Assembly (NCBI RefSeq): GCF_001267175.1
Contig: NZ_CP012358.1
Coordinates: 2,107,001-2,171,000, forward strand
Direction: 5' to 3'
From: Thiopseudomonas alkaliphila
Lineage (GTDB): Bacteria > Pseudomonadota > Gammaproteobacteria > Pseudomonadales > Pseudomonadaceae
Length of the DNA: 64,000 nt
The notes beneath the pieces are model-generated. The model was not told where the DNA came from, did no database searches, and was given only the letters and a program-made list of their open reading frames with translations. Below, one piece after another: positions 48,212 to 57,365 of the stretch. The translations under genes were made by a program, and so were the position numbers. Each line of letters opens with the position of its first letter. Position 1 is the stretch's first letter.

Positions 48212-48471
48212 GGTCGGCTGCATCTAACCCTTGCAGGAATTACATTTGCAGCTTGTTACCTATACCCAGTGTTGCCCTAGTTTTAGTGGCGATAAATCTG
48301 TTTTCAGTTAAGGAGTACTGACCGACCCACAGCACATTTATTTCGCTTATCCAGCGATAACTCTAGCCATTAATAAAAAGCTGAATGCTGTTCACCGCAG
48401 CCTTATTCAGAAACAAAAGGCAATCGTTTGCTCATCATGGCAGACGAAGCCCCAAAAAGGGAAACATTGTT

Positions 48472-48780
48472 ATGCAAAAAGACATTGTAGCAGAGGTGCT
48501 AAAACACCCTAAGTATCACGAGCTAGTACGGAGACGCACTCGCCTAAGTAACCTGTTTTTTGGTATCGCGCTGGCGTTATATGCAAGCTTTATTTTAACG
48601 CTTGCCTATATGCCACATATGTTTGCACGCCCAGTGGCTGCAGGCTGGACCATGAGTATCGGGGTATTACTAGGTGTATTAATTATTGTGGTGGCAGTCA
48701 TCATGATTGCGATTTATGTGTACTTCTCTAATAAGGTATTTGATCCTTTATTAGACCAGGTGGTGAGGGATGTAGAATGA
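48472..48780 (+). CDS. DUF485 membrane protein, partner of ActP (YjcH-like)
   Basis: I start at the ATG at 48472 (102 residues), since the upstream extension is not membrane-protein-like. Two membrane helices ([19 protein letters not shown] and [20 protein letters not shown]) and the N-terminal [15 protein letters not shown] are typical of DUF485. The gene overlaps actP by four bases (ATGA). YjcH-like proteins nearly always precede acetate symporters. Their role is unclear. Confidence 0.93.
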   Translation: MQKDIVAEVLKHPKYHELVRRRTRLSNLFFGIALALYASFILTLAYMPHMFARPVAAGWTMSIGVLLGVLIIVVAVIMIAIYVYFSNKVFDPLLDQVVRDVE

Positions 48781-50444
48781 AAAAATCTCTAGTGGCGACC
48801 AGTCTACTCGCCTTATTCTCGACACCTGTATGGGCTGAATCCGGCGGTGCGCAAGCCAACACTTCAGCCATTGTAATGTTTTTATTATTTATTGCCGGAA
48901 CCATGGTTATTACCTGGTGGGCCGCCCGTAAAACTCAAACTACGTCGGATTTCTATACGGCCGGTGGCGGTATTTCGGGCTTCCAAAACGGCTTAGCGAT
49001 TGCTGGTGACTATATCTCGGCGGCTTCGTTCTTAGGAATTGCCGGTATGGTCTACGTCAGTGGTTTTGATGGCGTAATTTATGCGATTGGCTTCTTGTTT
49101 GGTTGGCCAGTGGTTATGTTCTTGGTCGCAGAGCGGCTACGTAACCTGGGACGTTTTAACTTTGCGGATGTAACGGCATTCCGTTTAAAGCAAACCCCGA
49201 TGCGTATTCTTGCTGCCAGTGCTTCGTTGCTGATTATTGCCCTGTACTTAATTGCGCAGATGGTAGGTGCCGGTAAATTGATCGTGCTGCTGTTTGGTAT
49301 TGAGTACAAGATGGCAGTAGTGATTATCGGCGTGCTGATGATGATTTATGTATTCTTTGGCGGTATGACAGCTACTACCTGGGTACAAATCATTAAAGCG
49401 GTACTGATGCTGTTTGGTGCTACCTTACTGTCAGCGCTGGTGCTCTACGCCTTTAACTGGAGTCCAGATGCCATGTTGGCGGAAGCGGTGCGAGTACACC
49501 CAACCCATAGCGAACTAATGGCCCCTGGTGCGGCGGTGAGTAGCAATCCTTTGAATGCTTTGTCATTAGGTATTGCCTTAGCCTTCGGTACAGCAGGTTT
49601 GCCGCACATCTTAATGCGCTTCTTCACCGTATCCAGCGCGCAAGAAGCACGTAAGTCGGTAATTTGGGCGAGTGGTTTCATTGGTTACTTCTATGTACTT
49701 ACCTTTATTATTGGTTTCGGTGCGATTGCGTTATTAGTACGTCACCCTGAGTACTTCCATACCGGCCCAGATGGTTCTTTTGATCTGATCAACGGCTTGA
49801 TAGGTGGAACCAACATGGCGGCCGTACACTTATCCAACGCGGTGGGTGGTAGCTTGTTATTAGGCTTCTTAGCGGCTGTTACTTTCGCTACCATTGTTGC
49901 AGTAGTCGCTGGGTTAGCCTTGGCTGGTGCGGCAACTATTGCCCATGACCTGTATGCCAACGTGATTGCCCGTGGCCGTTCAACTGAAGCGCAAGAAATG
50001 CGGATTTCTAAAATCTCGATTCTGGTGTTAGGTGGTTTGGCAATTTTACTGGGCATTGTGTTTGAGAATCAAAACGTTGCCTTCATGGTGGGCTTAGCCT
50101 TTGCTATTGCTGCAAGTGCTAACTTCCCAGTGCTGGTGCTGTCGATCTCATGGCGCGGTTGTACGACTCGTGGAGCCACTATCGGCGGTTTCTTAGGCTT
50201 AATTTTCGCTACCGTATGGGTAGTATTAAGTAAAACCGTGTGGGTGGATGTGTTTGGTAATGCTGAGCCAGTCGCACCTTTCCCGAATCCCGGTATCTTT
50301 TCGATTCCATTAGCTTTCTTAGCTATTTGGTTCTTCTCAGTAACCGATAAAGGTAAGAGTGCCCAAGCCGAGCGTGATGCCTTTGATGCACTGACTGTGC
50401 GTAGCCAAACGGGTATTGGCCGAACTGGAGCGGTTGATCATTAA
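48777..50444 (+). CDS. actP: Cation/acetate symporter ActP
   Basis: This 555-residue SSS-family symporter begins with a cleavable-looking signal ([17 protein letters not shown]), as E. coli ActP does. The core shows [57 protein letters not shown] and [20 protein letters not shown]. It should import acetate and related short acids with Na+ or H+. It fits with malate synthase and the LrgAB-like pair in a region rich in C2/C3 acid functions. A terminator follows. Confidence 0.95.
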   Translation: MKKSLVATSLLALFSTPVWAESGGAQANTSAIVMFLLFIAGTMVITWWAARKTQTTSDFYTAGGGISGFQNGLAIAGDYISAASFLGIAGMVYVSGFDGVIYAIGFLFGWPVVMFLVAERLRNLGRFNFADVTAFRLKQTPMRILAASASLLIIALYLIAQMVGAGKLIVLLFGIEYKMAVVIIGVLMMIYVFFGGMTATTWVQIIKAVLMLFGATLLSALVLYAFNWSPDAMLAEAVRVHPTHSELMAPGAAVSSNPLNALSLGIALAFGTAGLPHILMRFFTVSSAQEARKSVIWASGFIGYFYVLTFIIGFGAIALLVRHPEYFHTGPDGSFDLINGLIGGTNMAAVHLSNAVGGSLLLGFLAAVTFATIVAVVAGLALAGAATIAHDLYANVIARGRSTEAQEMRISKISILVLGGLAILLGIVFENQNVAFMVGLAFAIAASANFPVLVLSISWRGCTTRGATIGGFLGLIFATVWVVLSKTVWVDVFGNAEPVAPFPNPGIFSIPLAFLAIWFFSVTDKGKSAQAERDAFDALTVRSQTGIGRTGAVDH

Positions 50445-50466
50445 TCATCAGTAGCTTAAACCGTAA

Positions 50467-50494
50467 AAGGGCGATCCATGGGTCGCCCTTTTTT
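50467..50494 (+). terminator. Terminator of the actP operon
   Basis: AAGGGCGA pairs with TCGCCCTT, followed by a T-run (TTTTTT), 22 bases after the actP stop. Confidence 0.85.
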
Positions 50495-50601
50495 ATGGGC
50501 ACTATTTATTAGTGAATCTAATTAAGATTGGTTTGCATTTGTAATTAACTGCTGGTAAATTTTGTCGGGTAAATTATTCTTATTCACAAGTAGGACTTGT
50601 T

Positions 50602-50979
50602 ATGAAAAAAATGCTTAATACTGCAGTGCTCGCAGCAGGTTTAATGATGGGTGCAGGTGCCGTGGTTGCAGATGATCGCGTGGATCATTTTAAAGGTGAG
50701 CCATCACCTACCTTAGAAGCTGCAGTAAAGAACTTCTCTGAGTACAACAATCGCCTAGAAGCTATCGTTAAAAAAGGTGAGTACACAGATGAAGATCTAG
50801 TGCAAATTCATCAGTTAACCTACACCTTAGAAGTTGCTTTAGAGAAAATGGAAGAAGAGCTGGATGATCTAGCTGATGTATTAGAAGAAGTGCACGTTGC
50901 TTCTGAAACCTTCGACCGTGAAAAGCTGAAAAAGAACGCGCCTTTGTACTTAGAAACTTCGCGTAAAATCGTTAAGTAG
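50602..50979 (+). CDS. Exported DUF6746-type protein
   Basis: The 125-residue protein has a signal peptide (MKKMLNTAVLAAGLMMGAGA..VVA) and a mature part that is mostly acidic helix. Recognisable stretches are RVDHFKGEPSPTLEAAVKNF and LTYTLEVALEKMEEELDDLA. I recognise it as DUF6746, a family of periplasmic proteins without known function. ORF boundaries are clear: a terminator lies on each side (50467-50494 and 51014-51047), so it is a single-gene unit. Confidence 0.75.
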   Translation: MKKMLNTAVLAAGLMMGAGAVVADDRVDHFKGEPSPTLEAAVKNFSEYNNRLEAIVKKGEYTDEDLVQIHQLTYTLEVALEKMEEELDDLADVLEEVHVASETFDREKLKKNAPLYLETSRKIVK

Positions 50980-51013
50980 GTTTTAGGCTAGAGAGCTTAT
51001 TACTGAGCGTTTA

Positions 51014-51047
51014 ACAAAGCCCTGGTAGGTGACTATCAGGGCTTTGT
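51014..51047 (+). terminator. Hairpin after the DUF6746 gene
   Basis: ACAAAGCCCTG and CAGGGCTTTGT form a perfect 11-bp stem with a short TTTT a few bases later. Confidence 0.65.
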
Positions 51048-51139
51048 GCATTTTGCAGCAGGCATTAACCTGGCTGTTTGGGTGCAGATAAAGTGTTAGA
51101 TGGGTGTAATTACCTGCTAAATATGGTAAAACGCACAGC

Positions 51140-51155
51140 GAACTGTTAACAGTTC
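51140..51155. promoter_or_regulatory. Perfect 16-base palindrome just upstream of the FMN riboswitch
   Basis: GAACTGTTAACAGTTC is an exact palindrome ending five bases before the riboswitch aptamer. It could be an operator or lie in the promoter of the riboflavin operon; no regulator is recognised. Confidence 0.4.
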
Positions 51156-51160
51156 AAACG

Positions 51161-51295
51161 TTCTCAGGGCGGGGTGTAAGTCCCCACCGGCGGTAAAGTC
51201 TTAGACTCAGCCCGCGAGCGCTTGCTTCCCCAGCAAGGTCAGCAGATTTGGTGAAAAGCCAAAGCCGACGGTTATAGTCCGGATGAGAGAGAGCG
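51161..51295 (+). promoter_or_regulatory. FMN riboswitch (RFN element)
   Basis: The conserved RFN blocks are all present in order: TTCTCAGGGCGGGGTG, AAGTCCCCACCGGCGGTAAA, the TCAGCCCGCGAGCGC helix, AGCAGATTTGGTGAAA, AAGCCGACGGTTATAGTCCG and GATGAGAGAGAGC. It lies 127 bases before ribE and should lower expression of the ribE-ribBA-ribH-nusB-thiL-pgpA operon when FMN is abundant. Confidence 0.97.
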
Positions 51296-51393
51296 GGAAA
51301 GTCAGCAAGGTGTGCTTAACCAGTGCTGCCGGTTGATGCCAGCAGTGAAGGGTGAGTAGAGCCGAGCGAATTTCCCTTTCGATCCAATTTTGC

Positions 51394-51411
51394 CCTGTTT
51401 TATTAAACAGG
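51394..51411 (+). promoter_or_regulatory. Hairpin masking the ribE ribosome site
   Basis: CCTGTTT and AAACAGG form a 7-bp stem whose last bases are part of the AGGAGA ribosome site of ribE (ATG at 51422). This fits a translational sequestrator as the expression platform of the riboswitch. No T-run is seen, so transcription termination is less likely. Confidence 0.65.
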
Positions 51412-51421
51412 AGATCGATAG

Positions 51422-52081
51422 ATGTTTACTGGAATAATTGAAGCGGTTGGCCAAATACGTAGCATTACGCCGAAAGGCGGAGACGTGCGTGTAGAAGTCG
51501 CCACAGGAAAGCTTGATTTATCAGATGTGAAGCTTGGCGATAGCATTGCGGTAAATGGGATTTGCTTAACAGCGGTCGCGTTACCAGGTGATGGTTTTGC
51601 CGCTGATGTAAGCCGCGAAACCTTAGAGCGCACAGGCTTTGTTAATCTTAAGCAGGGCAGCCAAGTCAATTTAGAAAAAGCCCTAACTCCCACCACTCGT
51701 CTAGGGGGACACTTAGTCAGTGGCCACGTCGATGGTGTGGGTGAAATTATTAGCCGTGAAGACAATGCGCGTGCGATTCAGTTTAAGGTACGGGCACCCA
51801 AAGAACTGGCGCGTTATATCGCGATGAAAGGCTCGATTACTGTCGATGGTGTGAGCTTAACGGTGAATGCAGTCGATGGCGCTGAATTTGAGCTGACGAT
51901 AGTGCCCCATACCTTGCAAGAAACCATTATGGGCGAATACCGCAGTGGCAGCTTGGTTAATCTAGAGATTGACCTGATTGCTCGCTACCTTGAGCGGTTA
52001 TTATTGGGTGATAAAGCTGCAGAGCCTGCAGGCTCTAGTACTTTATCCCAAGCTTTTTTGGCTGAGCATGGATTTTTGTAG
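51422..52081 (+). CDS. ribE: Riboflavin synthase (alpha subunit)
   Basis: The 219-residue protein has the two lumazine-binding barrels of riboflavin synthase. It starts MFTGIIEAVGQIRSI and each half has a homologous strand pattern (GDSIAVNGICLTA and GSITVDGVSLTV; LGGHLVSGHVDGVG in between). It dismutates two lumazines to riboflavin and a pyrimidine. It follows the FMN riboswitch directly. The usual ribD, seen upstream in other pseudomonads, is not present in this window. Confidence 0.97.
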   Translation: MFTGIIEAVGQIRSITPKGGDVRVEVATGKLDLSDVKLGDSIAVNGICLTAVALPGDGFAADVSRETLERTGFVNLKQGSQVNLEKALTPTTRLGGHLVSGHVDGVGEIISREDNARAIQFKVRAPKELARYIAMKGSITVDGVSLTVNAVDGAEFELTIVPHTLQETIMGEYRSGSLVNLEIDLIARYLERLLLGDKAAEPAGSSTLSQAFLAEHGFL

Positions 52082-52142
52082 CGCACCTAGGCAGTTTAGG
52101 TTCACTAAGTGTTAATTTTATTTGAGTAATTGAGAGCATTTC

Positions 52143-53246
52143 ATGGCGTTACATAAACCAGAAGAAATTATTGAAGATATTCGTCAAGGCAAAATGGTGA
52201 TCTTGATGGATGACGAAGACCGTGAAAATGAAGGCGATATTATTATTGCCTCGGAATTTGTCACCGCAGAACACATTAACTTTATGATCAAGCATGCCCG
52301 CGGCTTAGTGTGTATGCCTATGACCCGCGAGCGCTGTGAAACCCTAGAGTTGCCGTTAATGGCGCAACGTAATGGTTCAGGTTTTGGTACTAACTTTACC
52401 GTCTCGATTGAAGCGGCTGAAGGCGTCTCGACGGGGATTTCTGCAGAAGACCGCGCCCGCACAGTACAAGCGGCAGTCGCTAAAGATGCAGTGGCAGCCG
52501 ATATTGTTAGCCCTGGCCATATTTTTCCATTGATGGCGCACCCAGGTGGCGTGCTAGCGCGAGCAGGTCATACTGAAGCGGCTTGTGATTTAGCGCGCTT
52601 AGCAGGTTGTGAGCCGAGTGGGGTGATTTGCGAGATTATCAATGATGATGGCAGCATGGCACGCCGTCCTGAGTTAGAAGTGTTTGCCGAGCAGCATGGC
52701 TTAAAAATTGGCACCATTGCAGATTTAATTCATTATCGCTTGATTCATGAGCGCACGGTTTCGCGCGTTTCTGAACAGCCATTAGACAGTGAGTTGGGTC
52801 AGTTTAATATGGTGACCTACCGTGACTCGGTGGATGGTGATGTGCATTTAGCCATTACCTTAGGTGAGTTTGAAGCTGATGAACCCGTTTTGGTTCGTGT
52901 GCACAATATGGATCCATTACGCGATTTACTGTTGCTCAAACAAAGTGAGCGTTGGAGCTTACGTGCTGCCATGGCGGAAGTCGCCAAGGCAGGTAAAGGA
53001 GTTGTGCTGCTGTTAGGCAACGCCGTGACCGGTTCAGAACTACTGAATCAAATTGAATTACAACTCAATCCAGAAGAAACCCGTAAGCCCAAAGCCCCAG
53101 GTACTTACAGCATTGTAGGCGCCGGCTCGCAGATTTTGCGTGACCTAGGTGTACGTAAAATGCGCTTAATGAGTAAGCCGATGCGCTTTAATGCTATATC
53201 CGGTTTCGACTTAGAAGTTGTAGAATACATTTCCCCACAAGCCTAG
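52143..53246 (+). CDS. ribBA: 3,4-dihydroxy-2-butanone-4-phosphate synthase fused to a degenerate GTP cyclohydrolase II-like domain
   Basis: The 367-residue protein has an intact DHBP synthase domain (residues 1-205). Its acidic metal motif is DDEDRENEGDIIIASEF, and GRSG-equivalent HPGGVLARAGHTEAACDL is also present. The C-terminal domain lines up with GTP cyclohydrolase II in position and ends like it. However, it has no cysteine after about residue 208, so the zinc ligands of the SLRCDCG motif are absent, and the corresponding segment reads DPLRDLLLLKQSERW. It probably makes only DHBP; a separate ribA would supply GTP cyclohydrolase II. This bifunctional-looking but single-activity form is known in Pseudomonas relatives. 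Confidence 0.93.
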   Translation: MALHKPEEIIEDIRQGKMVILMDDEDRENEGDIIIASEFVTAEHINFMIKHARGLVCMPMTRERCETLELPLMAQRNGSGFGTNFTVSIEAAEGVSTGISAEDRARTVQAAVAKDAVAADIVSPGHIFPLMAHPGGVLARAGHTEAACDLARLAGCEPSGVICEIINDDGSMARRPELEVFAEQHGLKIGTIADLIHYRLIHERTVSRVSEQPLDSELGQFNMVTYRDSVDGDVHLAITLGEFEADEPVLVRVHNMDPLRDLLLLKQSERWSLRAAMAEVAKAGKGVVLLLGNAVTGSELLNQIELQLNPEETRKPKAPGTYSIVGAGSQILRDLGVRKMRLMSKPMRFNAISGFDLEVVEYISPQA

Positions 53247-53302
53247 CTTGGGTGGCGAGCGATTAATTGCTCGCCATCGCTCTTTATTTTTAGGACGGTT
53301 TC

Positions 53303-53779
53303 ATGACAATTAAATCCATCGAAGGCACCTTTATCGCACCGGCTGGCAAGTACGCACTGGTAGTTGGTCGTTTCAATAGCTTTGTAGTTGAAAGCTTAGT
53401 GAGTGGTGCGATTGATGCCTTAGTACGTCACGGCGTACAAGAAGACGATATTACGATTATTCGTGCGCCGGGTGCTTTTGAGTTGCCTTTAGTGGCACAA
53501 AAAGTAGCGCAGCGTGATGAGTTTGACGCCATTATTGCTTTAGGTGCGGTGATTCGTGGTGGTACGCCACACTTTGAGTATGTGGCCGGCGAGTGCACCA
53601 AAGGTTTAGCACAGGTGTCCATGAGCTATGATGTGCCAGTATCTTTTGGTGTGTTAACCGTAGACTCGATTGAGCAAGCCATTGAGCGCTCAGGCACTAA
53701 AGCCGGTAACAAAGGTGCAGAAGCTGCACTGTCTGCCTTGGAAATGGTTAGCCTGCTGGCGCAGTTGGAGGCCAAGTGA
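53303..53779 (+). CDS. ribH: 6,7-dimethyl-8-ribityllumazine synthase
   Basis: The 158-residue enzyme condenses the RibB product with the pyrimidine intermediate to lumazine. Core motifs are [53 protein letters not shown] and [18 protein letters not shown]. It forms 60-mer capsids or pentamers in relatives. The stop overlaps the nusB GTG start by four bases. Confidence 0.97.
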   Translation: MTIKSIEGTFIAPAGKYALVVGRFNSFVVESLVSGAIDALVRHGVQEDDITIIRAPGAFELPLVAQKVAQRDEFDAIIALGAVIRGGTPHFEYVAGECTKGLAQVSMSYDVPVSFGVLTVDSIEQAIERSGTKAGNKGAEAALSALEMVSLLAQLEAK

Positions 53780-54270
53780 GCTTAAATCATGACGATTGTG
53801 GTGATGAGTTACCACCGTTAGCAAAAGGTAAAATTGCCAAACGCCGCGTGGCTCGTACCTTAGCTATGCAAGCACTGTATCAGTGGAGCGTAGCTGAGCA
53901 ATCGATGGCAGCGATTGAGGCACAATTTCGCGTAGATAATAATTTTGATGGGGTTGATGGGCCTTACTTTCACGATATTTTGCACGGCGTGGCTAGTCAA
54001 AAAGCGGACTTGACCGATAAGTTAGTGCCTTATCTTGATCGTGCGGTAGAGGAGCTAGACCCTGTTGAGTTAGCTATTTTGCGTTTAGCCGCTTGGGAGT
54101 TAAGCAACCGAGTGGATGTGCCTTACAAAGTGGTAATCAATGAAGCGGTTGAGTTAGCCAAAGTATTTGGGGCAACTGATGGACACAAGTTTGTAAATGG
54201 GGTGCTTGATAAATTAGCACCGCATTTACGCGGTCCTGAAGTGCGTGCTGAACGTTTAGGCAAACAGTAA
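53776..54270 (+). CDS. nusB: Transcription antitermination factor NusB
   Basis: The 164-residue all-helical protein starts at GTG, overlapping rib[21 protein letters not shown] and [19 protein letters not shown] with [20 protein letters not shown] are the standard NusB blocks. It acts in rRNA antitermination with NusE (S10). Its position in a riboflavin operon is conserved in gammaproteobacteria. Confidence 0.96.
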   Translation: MSLNHDDCGDELPPLAKGKIAKRRVARTLAMQALYQWSVAEQSMAAIEAQFRVDNNFDGVDGPYFHDILHGVASQKADLTDKLVPYLDRAVEELDPVELAILRLAAWELSNRVDVPYKVVINEAVELAKVFGATDGHKFVNGVLDKLAPHLRGPEVRAERLGKQ

Positions 54271-54282
54271 CTGAGCTATCAG

Positions 54283-55224
54283 ATGGATGAATTTAAACTG
54301 ATTCATCACTACTTCGCTACTGCGGGCTGTGCTCGCGGTGGCGAATCTATTGCCTTAGGGATAGGCGATGACTGCGCCTTGCTGCAGCCTAGCCCTAACC
54401 ATCAATTAGCCGTTTCAACCGACAGTTTGGTTGAAACGGTACACTTTCCTGCGCAGGCCGATCCCGCGCTATTAGCACAGCGAGCTTTAGCGGTGAACCT
54501 GAGCGATTTGGCGGCAATGGGCGCTGAACCGCTAGGTTTTACTCTAGCCTTAACCTTACCCAGCGCTGATCAACAGTGGCTAACGGCTTTTGCTGAGGGA
54601 CTTAATCAAGCCGCCTTACAGCATGCTATTAGTTTGATCGGTGGCGATACCACCCGCGGACCTTTAAGCCTCACTCTGACGGTGTTGGGGCAGGTACCGG
54701 TCGGGCAGGCGTTAGTACGTAGTGGCGCCCAAGTAGGGGATCTGCTGTGTGTCAGCGGCGTGTTAGGCGCGGCAAACTTAGCTTTGCCCTGGGTATTACA
54801 GCCCTCGACCGCTGAGTCGGCGCAGACTTCGCAGTTGTTAACTGCTTACTGGCAACCCCAGCCACAATTAGCATTGGGCCGAGCGCTGCGACAGCGGGCT
54901 ACGGCTGCGCTAGATATTTCTGATGGCTTGCTAGCGGATGCAGGGCATCTGGCTAAAGCTTCTGGGGTCGGTCTAGTGATTGATGCCCATTTAGTGCCCT
55001 GTGTAATGGATCTTCCATTAGCGCAGGCATTACCGGCCGCCTTAACCGGTGGCGACGACTATCATTTGGTGTTCACCTTGCCGCCGCAGCACTTAACGAT
55101 TATTCAAAGCGCCTTTCCCAATGTTCGAGCGATTGGTCAGGTGGTCGCCGGAGCAGGAGTGGAGTTGATCAATTTTGCGGCTGCAACGGATGTTAAGGTG
55201 CAGCCAGGGTACACACATTTTTAG
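54283..55224 (+). CDS. thiL: Thiamine-monophosphate kinase
   Basis: The 313-residue protein phosphorylates thiamine monophosphate to the diphosphate cofactor. ATP and metal motifs are IGDDCALLQPSP, NLSDLAAMGAEPLGF, IGGDTTRGPL and ALDISDGLLADAGHLAKAS. It starts MDEFKLIHHYF, 12 bases after the nusB stop. It follows nusB, as in related bacteria. Confidence 0.96.
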   Translation: MDEFKLIHHYFATAGCARGGESIALGIGDDCALLQPSPNHQLAVSTDSLVETVHFPAQADPALLAQRALAVNLSDLAAMGAEPLGFTLALTLPSADQQWLTAFAEGLNQAALQHAISLIGGDTTRGPLSLTLTVLGQVPVGQALVRSGAQVGDLLCVSGVLGAANLALPWVLQPSTAESAQTSQLLTAYWQPQPQLALGRALRQRATAALDISDGLLADAGHLAKASGVGLVIDAHLVPCVMDLPLAQALPAALTGGDDYHLVFTLPPQHLTIIQSAFPNVRAIGQVVAGAGVELINFAAATDVKVQPGYTHF

Positions 55225-55232
55225 GAGTTCCT

Positions 55233-55712
55233 ATGTCCAGTGCCAACCCAAGAGTCTGGCGTAACCTATGGCATTTTCTAGCCTTTGGCTTCGGCTCAGG
55301 TTTAGCGCCTAAGGCTCAAGGTACTTGGGGTACAGTGGTAGGTTTACTCTTTGTGCCAGTGCTGTCTCAGCTGTCTTTGACTTGGTTAGCCATTTTTTTG
55401 CTGGCCGCAACGCTCTTTGGGTGTTGGCTGTGCGATAAGGTGGCTAAGGACTTAGGCGTGCATGACCACAATGGCATTGTTTGGGATGAGTTTGTTGGTA
55501 TTTGGCTAACTTTTTTTGCTGTGCCCCTGACTTGGTATTGGCTAGTGCTGGGTTTTATATTATTTCGTGTGTTTGATATAGCCAAACCTTGGCCAGTGAG
55601 TTGGGCGGATCAAAAGGTTGGTGGCGGGGTCGGAATTATGCTGGACGATATTCTTGCTGGAATAATGGCAGCAGGCGTTCTACAGCTGGTGTTATTTATT
55701 GTGGCGGCGTAG
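55233..55712 (+). CDS. pgpA: Phosphatidylglycerophosphatase A
   Basis: The 159-residue inner-membrane phosphatase has about four helices. Its acidic motif is VWDEFVGIWLTFFAVP, following KDLGVHDHNGIV, and FGSGLAPKAQGTWGTVVGL marks the family N-terminus. It makes phosphatidylglycerol from PGP. It is the last gene of the riboflavin operon block, with a ribosome site before ATG. Confidence 0.95.
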   Translation: MSSANPRVWRNLWHFLAFGFGSGLAPKAQGTWGTVVGLLFVPVLSQLSLTWLAIFLLAATLFGCWLCDKVAKDLGVHDHNGIVWDEFVGIWLTFFAVPLTWYWLVLGFILFRVFDIAKPWPVSWADQKVGGGVGIMLDDILAGIMAAGVLQLVLFIVAA

Positions 55713-55743
55713 CACGCCAAGTAATCTAAAGGGAGTGAGCCCA

Positions 55744-56565
55744 ATGAAGTTAGGATTTAAAGCACTAGGATTAGTGTTAACGATGAGCCTAGTTGGCTGC
55801 CAAACCGTCAATACCACCAGTGGCGACAGTGTCGGTGTGCAGCGTAAACAGTATATGTTTAGCTTGTTGAGTACCGAGCAGATTAATCAAAGTTCAGCTT
55901 TGCAGTATCAAGAAATGATACAAACAGCAGCCAGTAAGGGCATGGTTGAGCGTAATACTGCTAATGCGCGGCGTTTAGAGGTGATTGGCCAGCGCTTAAT
56001 TAAGCAGGCACCTTATTACCGCGCTGATGCAGCAAGCTGGCCGTGGGAAGTTAACCTGATTAAATCGCCTGAGCTAAATGCTAGCTGCATGCCTGGCGGT
56101 AAAATTATTTTCTTTAGCGGTATTATAGAAAAACTGCAGCTCACGGATGATGAAATCGCGGCAATTATGGGCCATGAAATTGCCCATGCTTTACGTGAGC
56201 ATAGCCGTGAGGCGATGTCTAAAGCCTATGCCTTAGAAGTGGGTAAGTTAGGTTTAGTTACCTTGTTGGGTTTGGGCGAGCAGGGTATGCAGTTGACCAA
56301 TGCCGCAGTGGAATATGGTTTAACTTTACCTAATAGCCGCAGCGCTGAAACCGAGGCTGATCTACTTGGGATTGAGTTGGCCGCGAGAGCCGGTTATAAC
56401 CCGCAAGCGGCGGTGACGCTTTGGCAAAAAATGGCCCAGGCCAGTAGTGGTGCGCCTCCTGAGTTCTTAAGTACGCACCCTGCTTCCGCATCACGGATTA
56501 ACACCTTGCAAGCTGTAGTACCTAAAGTGCTGCCGATTTATCAGCAGGCAAAAAACCGTTATTAA
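55744..56565 (+). CDS. M48-family zinc metalloprotease lipoprotein
   Basis: I start at the ATG at 55744 (273 residues, GGGAGTGAG upstream). The lipobox LVGC (residues about 16-19) predicts a lipoprotein. The zinc motif is HEIAH in IMGHEIAHALREHSREAMS, with the third ligand in AETEADLLGIELAARAGY. It resembles the BepA/LoiP-type M48 peptidases involved in outer-membrane quality control. Membrane side and substrates are not determined by the sequence. Confidence 0.92.
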   Translation: MKLGFKALGLVLTMSLVGCQTVNTTSGDSVGVQRKQYMFSLLSTEQINQSSALQYQEMIQTAASKGMVERNTANARRLEVIGQRLIKQAPYYRADAASWPWEVNLIKSPELNASCMPGGKIIFFSGIIEKLQLTDDEIAAIMGHEIAHALREHSREAMSKAYALEVGKLGLVTLLGLGEQGMQLTNAAVEYGLTLPNSRSAETEADLLGIELAARAGYNPQAAVTLWQKMAQASSGAPPEFLSTHPASASRINTLQAVVPKVLPIYQQAKNRY

Positions 56566-56708
56566 TCTGGCTAGCTGGCGCTGAGACGGCCAGTTTGCCG
56601 CTTAATTAACAATTAGACGGCTAAATCTGGTACCTTAAGCGCCTTTTTAACGCACCACACTCTTTTAAATGACGAGTGCCATTAACTTAAACAGCCATTG
56701 GAGCAGTC

Positions 56709-57263
56709 ATGTGCGACGCTATTGCTAACAACTACCGCGAGATTCTTCAGCAATTAGGAGAAGACCCTGAGCGTGAAGGATTACTAGATACCCCCCAACG
56801 TGCCGCGAAAGCGATGCAGTATCTATGCAACGGCTATGGTAAAACCTTAGACGAGGTAGTTAATGGTGCGCTGTTTGAGTCAGATAGCGATGAAATGGTA
56901 ATTGTCCGTAACATTGAGCTGTACTCTTTATGCGAGCACCATATTCTGCCGTTTATTGGTAAGGCGCATGTGGCCTATATTCCTACCGGTAAAGTGATTG
57001 GCTTATCCAAGGTTGCACGGATTGTGGATATGTTTGCTCGGCGGTTACAGATTCAAGAAAACCTCACTCGACAAATTGCCGATGCGATTCAAGATGTTAC
57101 CCAAGCGGCGGGTGTTGCTGTGGTGATTGAAGCGCAGCATATGTGCATGATGATGCGTGGGGTGGAAAAGCAAAACTCAGTGATGACTTCCTCAGCAATG
57201 TTAGGTGCGTTCCGTAATTCCGGTACCACCCGCCAAGAGTTTTTGCAGTTGATCCGTGACTAA
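56709..57263 (+). CDS. folE: GTP cyclohydrolase I (FolE1 type)
   Basis: The 184-residue enzyme converts GTP to dihydroneopterin triphosphate. Zinc-binding residues are seen in [20 protein letters not shown] and in [36 protein letters not shown] is the family core. Together with folB and folK at 34 kb it covers much of the pterin branch of folate synthesis. A terminator closes it. Confidence 0.97.
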   Translation: MCDAIANNYREILQQLGEDPEREGLLDTPQRAAKAMQYLCNGYGKTLDEVVNGALFESDSDEMVIVRNIELYSLCEHHILPFIGKAHVAYIPTGKVIGLSKVARIVDMFARRLQIQENLTRQIADAIQDVTQAAGVAVVIEAQHMCMMMRGVEKQNSVMTSSAMLGAFRNSGTTRQEFLQLIRD

Positions 57264-57293
57264 CCTCTTGGGTTAACCTGTGCGCTACTCACT

Positions 57294-57326
57294 GAAAGGT
57301 GTTAGGACGTCCTAGCACCTTTTTTA
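57294..57326. terminator. Terminator between folE and hrpB
   Basis: AAAGGTGTTAGG and CCTAGCACCTTT form a 12-bp stem with one G-T pair and an ACGT loop, ending in TTTTTT on the plus strand and AAA on the other. It serves the convergent folE and hrpB stops. Confidence 0.85.
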
Positions 57327-57365
57327 TTGCCGCTGATTAATGGGCTGTCTTACGGCAACTGGCAA

